Shown here: positions 61,964 through 64,000 of the stretch, piece after piece
How positions within the stretch are numbered: position 1 is the stretch's first letter
Layout of the letters: each line of letters begins with the position of its first letter
Translations under genes and position numbers: made by a program
Notes under the pieces: generated by a model
What the model was told of the DNA's origin: nothing
Databases searched by the model: none
Seen by the model: only the letters and a program-made list of their open reading frames with translations
NCBI RefSeq assembly: GCF_009696275.1
Contig: NZ_VUMI01000001.1
Location: 124,001 to 188,000 of the forward strand
Direction: 5' to 3'
DNA from: Eisenbergiella porci
GTDB taxonomy: Bacteria > Bacillota > Clostridia > Lachnospirales > Lachnospiraceae
DNA length: 64,000 nt

Positions 61964-62239
61964 CTACAGCTTCAAGCATTGCAGAATATAGCGATAGACA
62001 GACTCCGCGGAATCGAACGGCCCGGCCCCTTTTCCCAGAATATACTCTGCCGCCTCTTCCCACTCTTCCAGGGTATAATCCTCTGCCTCCATTTTCTTCA
62101 GGGCATCACAGATATCAGGCCAGTAGGCTTTATAGTGCATGTCTGATAAAAAAGTCAGCCCGGCTTTTTTTGACAAACTTTCCAGTAATGCTTTTCTCAA
62201 TGTATTCCACTGTACCTCCTTTTTCCATAGGTCATTCAC
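61964..62239 (-). CDS. Hypothetical 91-residue protein
   Basis: ATG 62239 opens a frame for a small acidic, helical protein (MEAEDYTLEEWEEAAEYILG). No family or motif is recognised and the ribosome site is weak, although AAGGAGG lies a little inside the frame and could serve a later start. An inverted repeat with CCATAAAAAA/TTTTTTATGG arms lies just after it at about 61921-61957 and may terminate transcription. Given the decaying neighbours it could also be a fragment. Confidence 0.45.
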   Translation of the reverse strand: MNDLWKKEVQWNTLRKALLESLSKKAGLTFLSDMHYKAYWPDICDALKKMEAEDYTLEEWEEAAEYILGKGAGPFDSAESVYRYILQCLKL

Positions 62240-62405
62240 ACTGCCCCGGCGGAAGCTATGGCAATGAAATTTTCAGAAAGGGATTTGGGAATCCTGAATT
62301 GCACCTAACAGAAATATATGCCGCCTGTCACACCTAAAATGGAGAACGCTTCCAGGTTCCGTACCCGAAAACATTCTCCAATTTAGGCCTTTTCCCATGA
62401 TTAAA

Positions 62406-63065
62406 TTACAGTGCTTCCTTTAGCATAAAATACACATCCTGCACACTATCAAATGCAACTAACATACATTCAAGCATAGCTCTCCCAAAAAACACATCGC
62501 TTAATCCATCTTCATGCACAAAAGAAATTCTCCTGCGCTCCAGCCACTCCTGCAAAACCACATCTTCTTCAGGATAACATGCTCTTTTATATTTTTCTCC
62601 CCGCACTCCCAGCAAACCAGCTTCATTAAACTTTTCAATTACTCCTTTTGCAAAATTCCTGTTATCCAATATATACTCCCGTATTTTTTCCATACCTCTT
62701 GCATCTGAATTATAGATATTCAACCCAAACTTATACCCTGTTAAAGATGCATCGAAAAAAAAGCCAGGTGCATTCTTTTTATTTACCTTGTCCAGCTTAA
62801 ATCGTATGTAAAAATATTCCTTAATTAGGGCATTATTGCAAAACCGCGCATCGTTATATGCCGAAGAAATGCTTTATCTCTTATTATTCAACAAATCACT
62901 GTCTACTTTACTGAAATAACTATACAGTTCAAAATACAATTCTTCCAATGGATATTTCACACCGTCAAGATATAACATTTTATTTTCTCTATAAGTATTT
63001 TTACAATTATCTTTTCTGATTGCCTGATAATACTCTATAGTAGACTCATTAAAACCTTTAAACAT
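62406..63065 (-). pseudogene. DUF2461-like gene interrupted by one in-frame stop
   Basis: Two open stretches are in the same frame: 63065-62877 (MFKGFNESTIEYYQAIRKDN...) and 62873-62406. They are parted only by a TAA at 62876-62874. Reading through gives about 218 residues with SSAYNDARFCNNALIKEYF right after the stop. Together they match the length and pattern of the DUF2461 family. Either the gene was lost recently, or the stop is a sequence error or is read through. The C-terminal piece alone has no good start. Confidence 0.8.
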
Positions 63066-63076
63066 TATTCATCTTC

Positions 63077-63330
63077 CTATTCGCCAATTATCTCTAATTC
63101 ATCTGGAAATTCCCGCACAACAAGTGCACAGGTATTTGTTAATCTTATATTATTCTTTAAAGGATATGCTATTTTGCCTTTCTTTTCTCCATCCAGACAA
63201 TGTACATCTAATCTCGTATTTATCAACCCCAAGTTACCATCTAAATTGTTAGAGAAAAGAAGACTCCCTGCACTCACACCGATTACCATTCCATTTGCCT
63301 TGATATACTCCAATGGCTCTTGCCAGTTTA
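63077..63330 (-). pseudogene. Peptidase E-like (S51 / type 1 GATase-like) C-terminal fragment
   Basis: The frame contains NGMVIGVSAGSLLFSNNL, the nucleophile elbow GxSAGS of peptidase E-like proteins. LGLINTRLDVHC and a NTCALVVRE strand follow. A stop codon stands just upstream of residue INWQEPLEYIK, and no N-terminal half exists between it and the next gene. It ends 11 bp before the DUF2461 gene. Confidence 0.7.
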
Positions 63331-63484
63331 TTTATGCCCAACTCTTGAATCTAAGCTGATTTCTGAAAAATCAATTTCTAAATCTTCATAAATATTCACA
63401 TATACAAACAACTTGTCAATTCTTTAGGCTATTTCAAAGGTAAAAATCCGCCTGCACAAAATGTGCCCCACCTTCCAGCTCCGT

Positions 63485-64000
63485 CTAAATAATCCATGCC
63501 GGTACGTACCAGTTTTTCCGGTCAACAGGAATTAAATCAGGCGGCATACATACTACCGCGCCGGTGCCAACTTTTGTTTTCAGATGCTCTGTCCCTGAAA
63601 TTACATCCTCCGAAGCAGCCTCCTCTTCTATCGGATTCAGAACAGAAAAATTCTTAACAGCATCCTTAGGTGCCGAGCCTTTCTTTATTTCCACCGGATT
63701 GACAATTCCATCCTGATAAATAATCAAATCAATTTCTTTCTTATTGCTGTCCCTATAAAAATAGAGCGGCGGATTCTTTCCGGCATTTATATAACTTTTG
63801 TATATTTCAGACACCACCCAGGTTTCAAAAAACTGCCCGTCCATGGCACCGCGCTCCATAACCTCCGCACTGCTCCATCTTGTCAGATGGGAACATAATC
63901 CGGTATCCAGAAAATACATTCTCGGGGCCTTGATGACACGCTTCAGCGCATTATTGGAAAATGCAGGGATTAATGCAACCAGACCGGAAGAAACCAATAT
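63485..64000 (-). CDS. ATPase with DUF4143 domain, C-terminal part (cut by window edge)
   Basis: About 171 C-terminal codons are inside the window and the frame is open to the edge. MYFLDTGLCSHLTRW, GQFFETWVVSEIYKSY and YFYRDSNKKEIDLII are the hallmarks of DUF4143, the C-terminal PD-(D/E)XK-like domain of AAA_14 ATPases. The ATPase domain lies outside. Function of these abundant proteins is unclear. Confidence 0.85.
   Translation of the reverse strand: MLVSSGLVALIPAFSNNALKRVIKAPRMYFLDTGLCSHLTRWSSAEVMERGAMDGQFFETWVVSEIYKSYINAGKNPPLYFYRDSNKKEIDLIIYQDGIVNPVEIKKGSAPKDAVKNFSVLNPIEEEAASEDVISGTEHLKTKVGTGAVVCMPPDLIPVDRKNWYVPAWII

Noticed and set aside
1-64000. tRNA or rRNA genes and CRISPR arrays
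   Set aside because: No cloverleaf with a conserved TTCRANTC arm, no rRNA stretch and no regularly spaced repeats were noticed. A covariance-model scan would be needed to exclude them fully.

Overview
The window looks like chromosomal DNA of an anaerobic, gut-type clostridium, most likely Lachnospiraceae. Supporting signs are the anaerobic (Cbi-type) cobalamin route, an Agr-like quorum module with a LytTR regulator, Wzy-dependent capsule genes with a BY-kinase phospho-relay, and AT-rich spacers beside a GC-rich housekeeping operon. Almost every gene lies on the minus strand. Species cannot be fixed from the sequence.

Layout, left to right. 1-1200: a copper module (copA, cut by the window edge, and csoR) with two copies of a near-perfect CsoR-type operator. 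1200-1900: a terminator and a decayed AAA-ATPase-like gene. 1933-13340: five large co-directional genes: a secreted, membrane-anchored vWA protein, a tubulin/FtsZ-fold protein (GGTGSG signature), two large membrane or coiled-coil proteins and a zinc-ribbon protein. I know of no characterised counterpart. 13361-16284: an Agr-like locus (LytTR regulator, GHKL kinase, AgrB, a cysteine-free AgrD). It feeds into the vWA/tubulin operon through an intrinsic terminator, with almost no room for another promoter. 16285-17045: IS66 debris.

17046-36571: an exopolysaccharide/capsule locus. The serotype-like half (17046-31610) is AT-rich and carries glycosyltransferases, Wzx, Wzy, pyruvyl- and acetyl-transferases, Ugd and a GlcA epimerase. 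The more GC-balanced regulatory half (32581-36571) carries CpsB phosphatase, CpsC, CpsD kinase, an Ig-like protein and an XRE regulator. Upstream, 36685-38383 is a probable invertible segment. Two 34-bp sites in inverted orientation (27/34 identical) enclose a complete tyrosine recombinase and a consensus promoter (TTGACA-17-TACAAT). In this assembly the promoter points away from the capsule genes. The capsule-proximal site also sits in the loop of an intrinsic terminator that inversion would break. The locus therefore appears to be captured in the OFF state.

38463-43300: an AI-2E family transporter, an orphan HicB, a class B PBP with a MecA-type N-terminal domain, and a 24-residue membrane peptide. 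43314-60840: one long operon for cobalamin synthesis from sirohydrochlorin, under a strong promoter and a cobalamin riboswitch with its own terminator. It has three notable points: a CbiK-CbiL fusion, a CbiJ-CbiE-CbiT fusion, and two CobU-like genes with complementary motif loss. 60933-64000: decaying genes (sulfatase tail, solute-binding-protein tail, a DUF2461 gene with one in-frame stop, a peptidase-E-like tail) and the C-terminal part of a DUF4143 ATPase.
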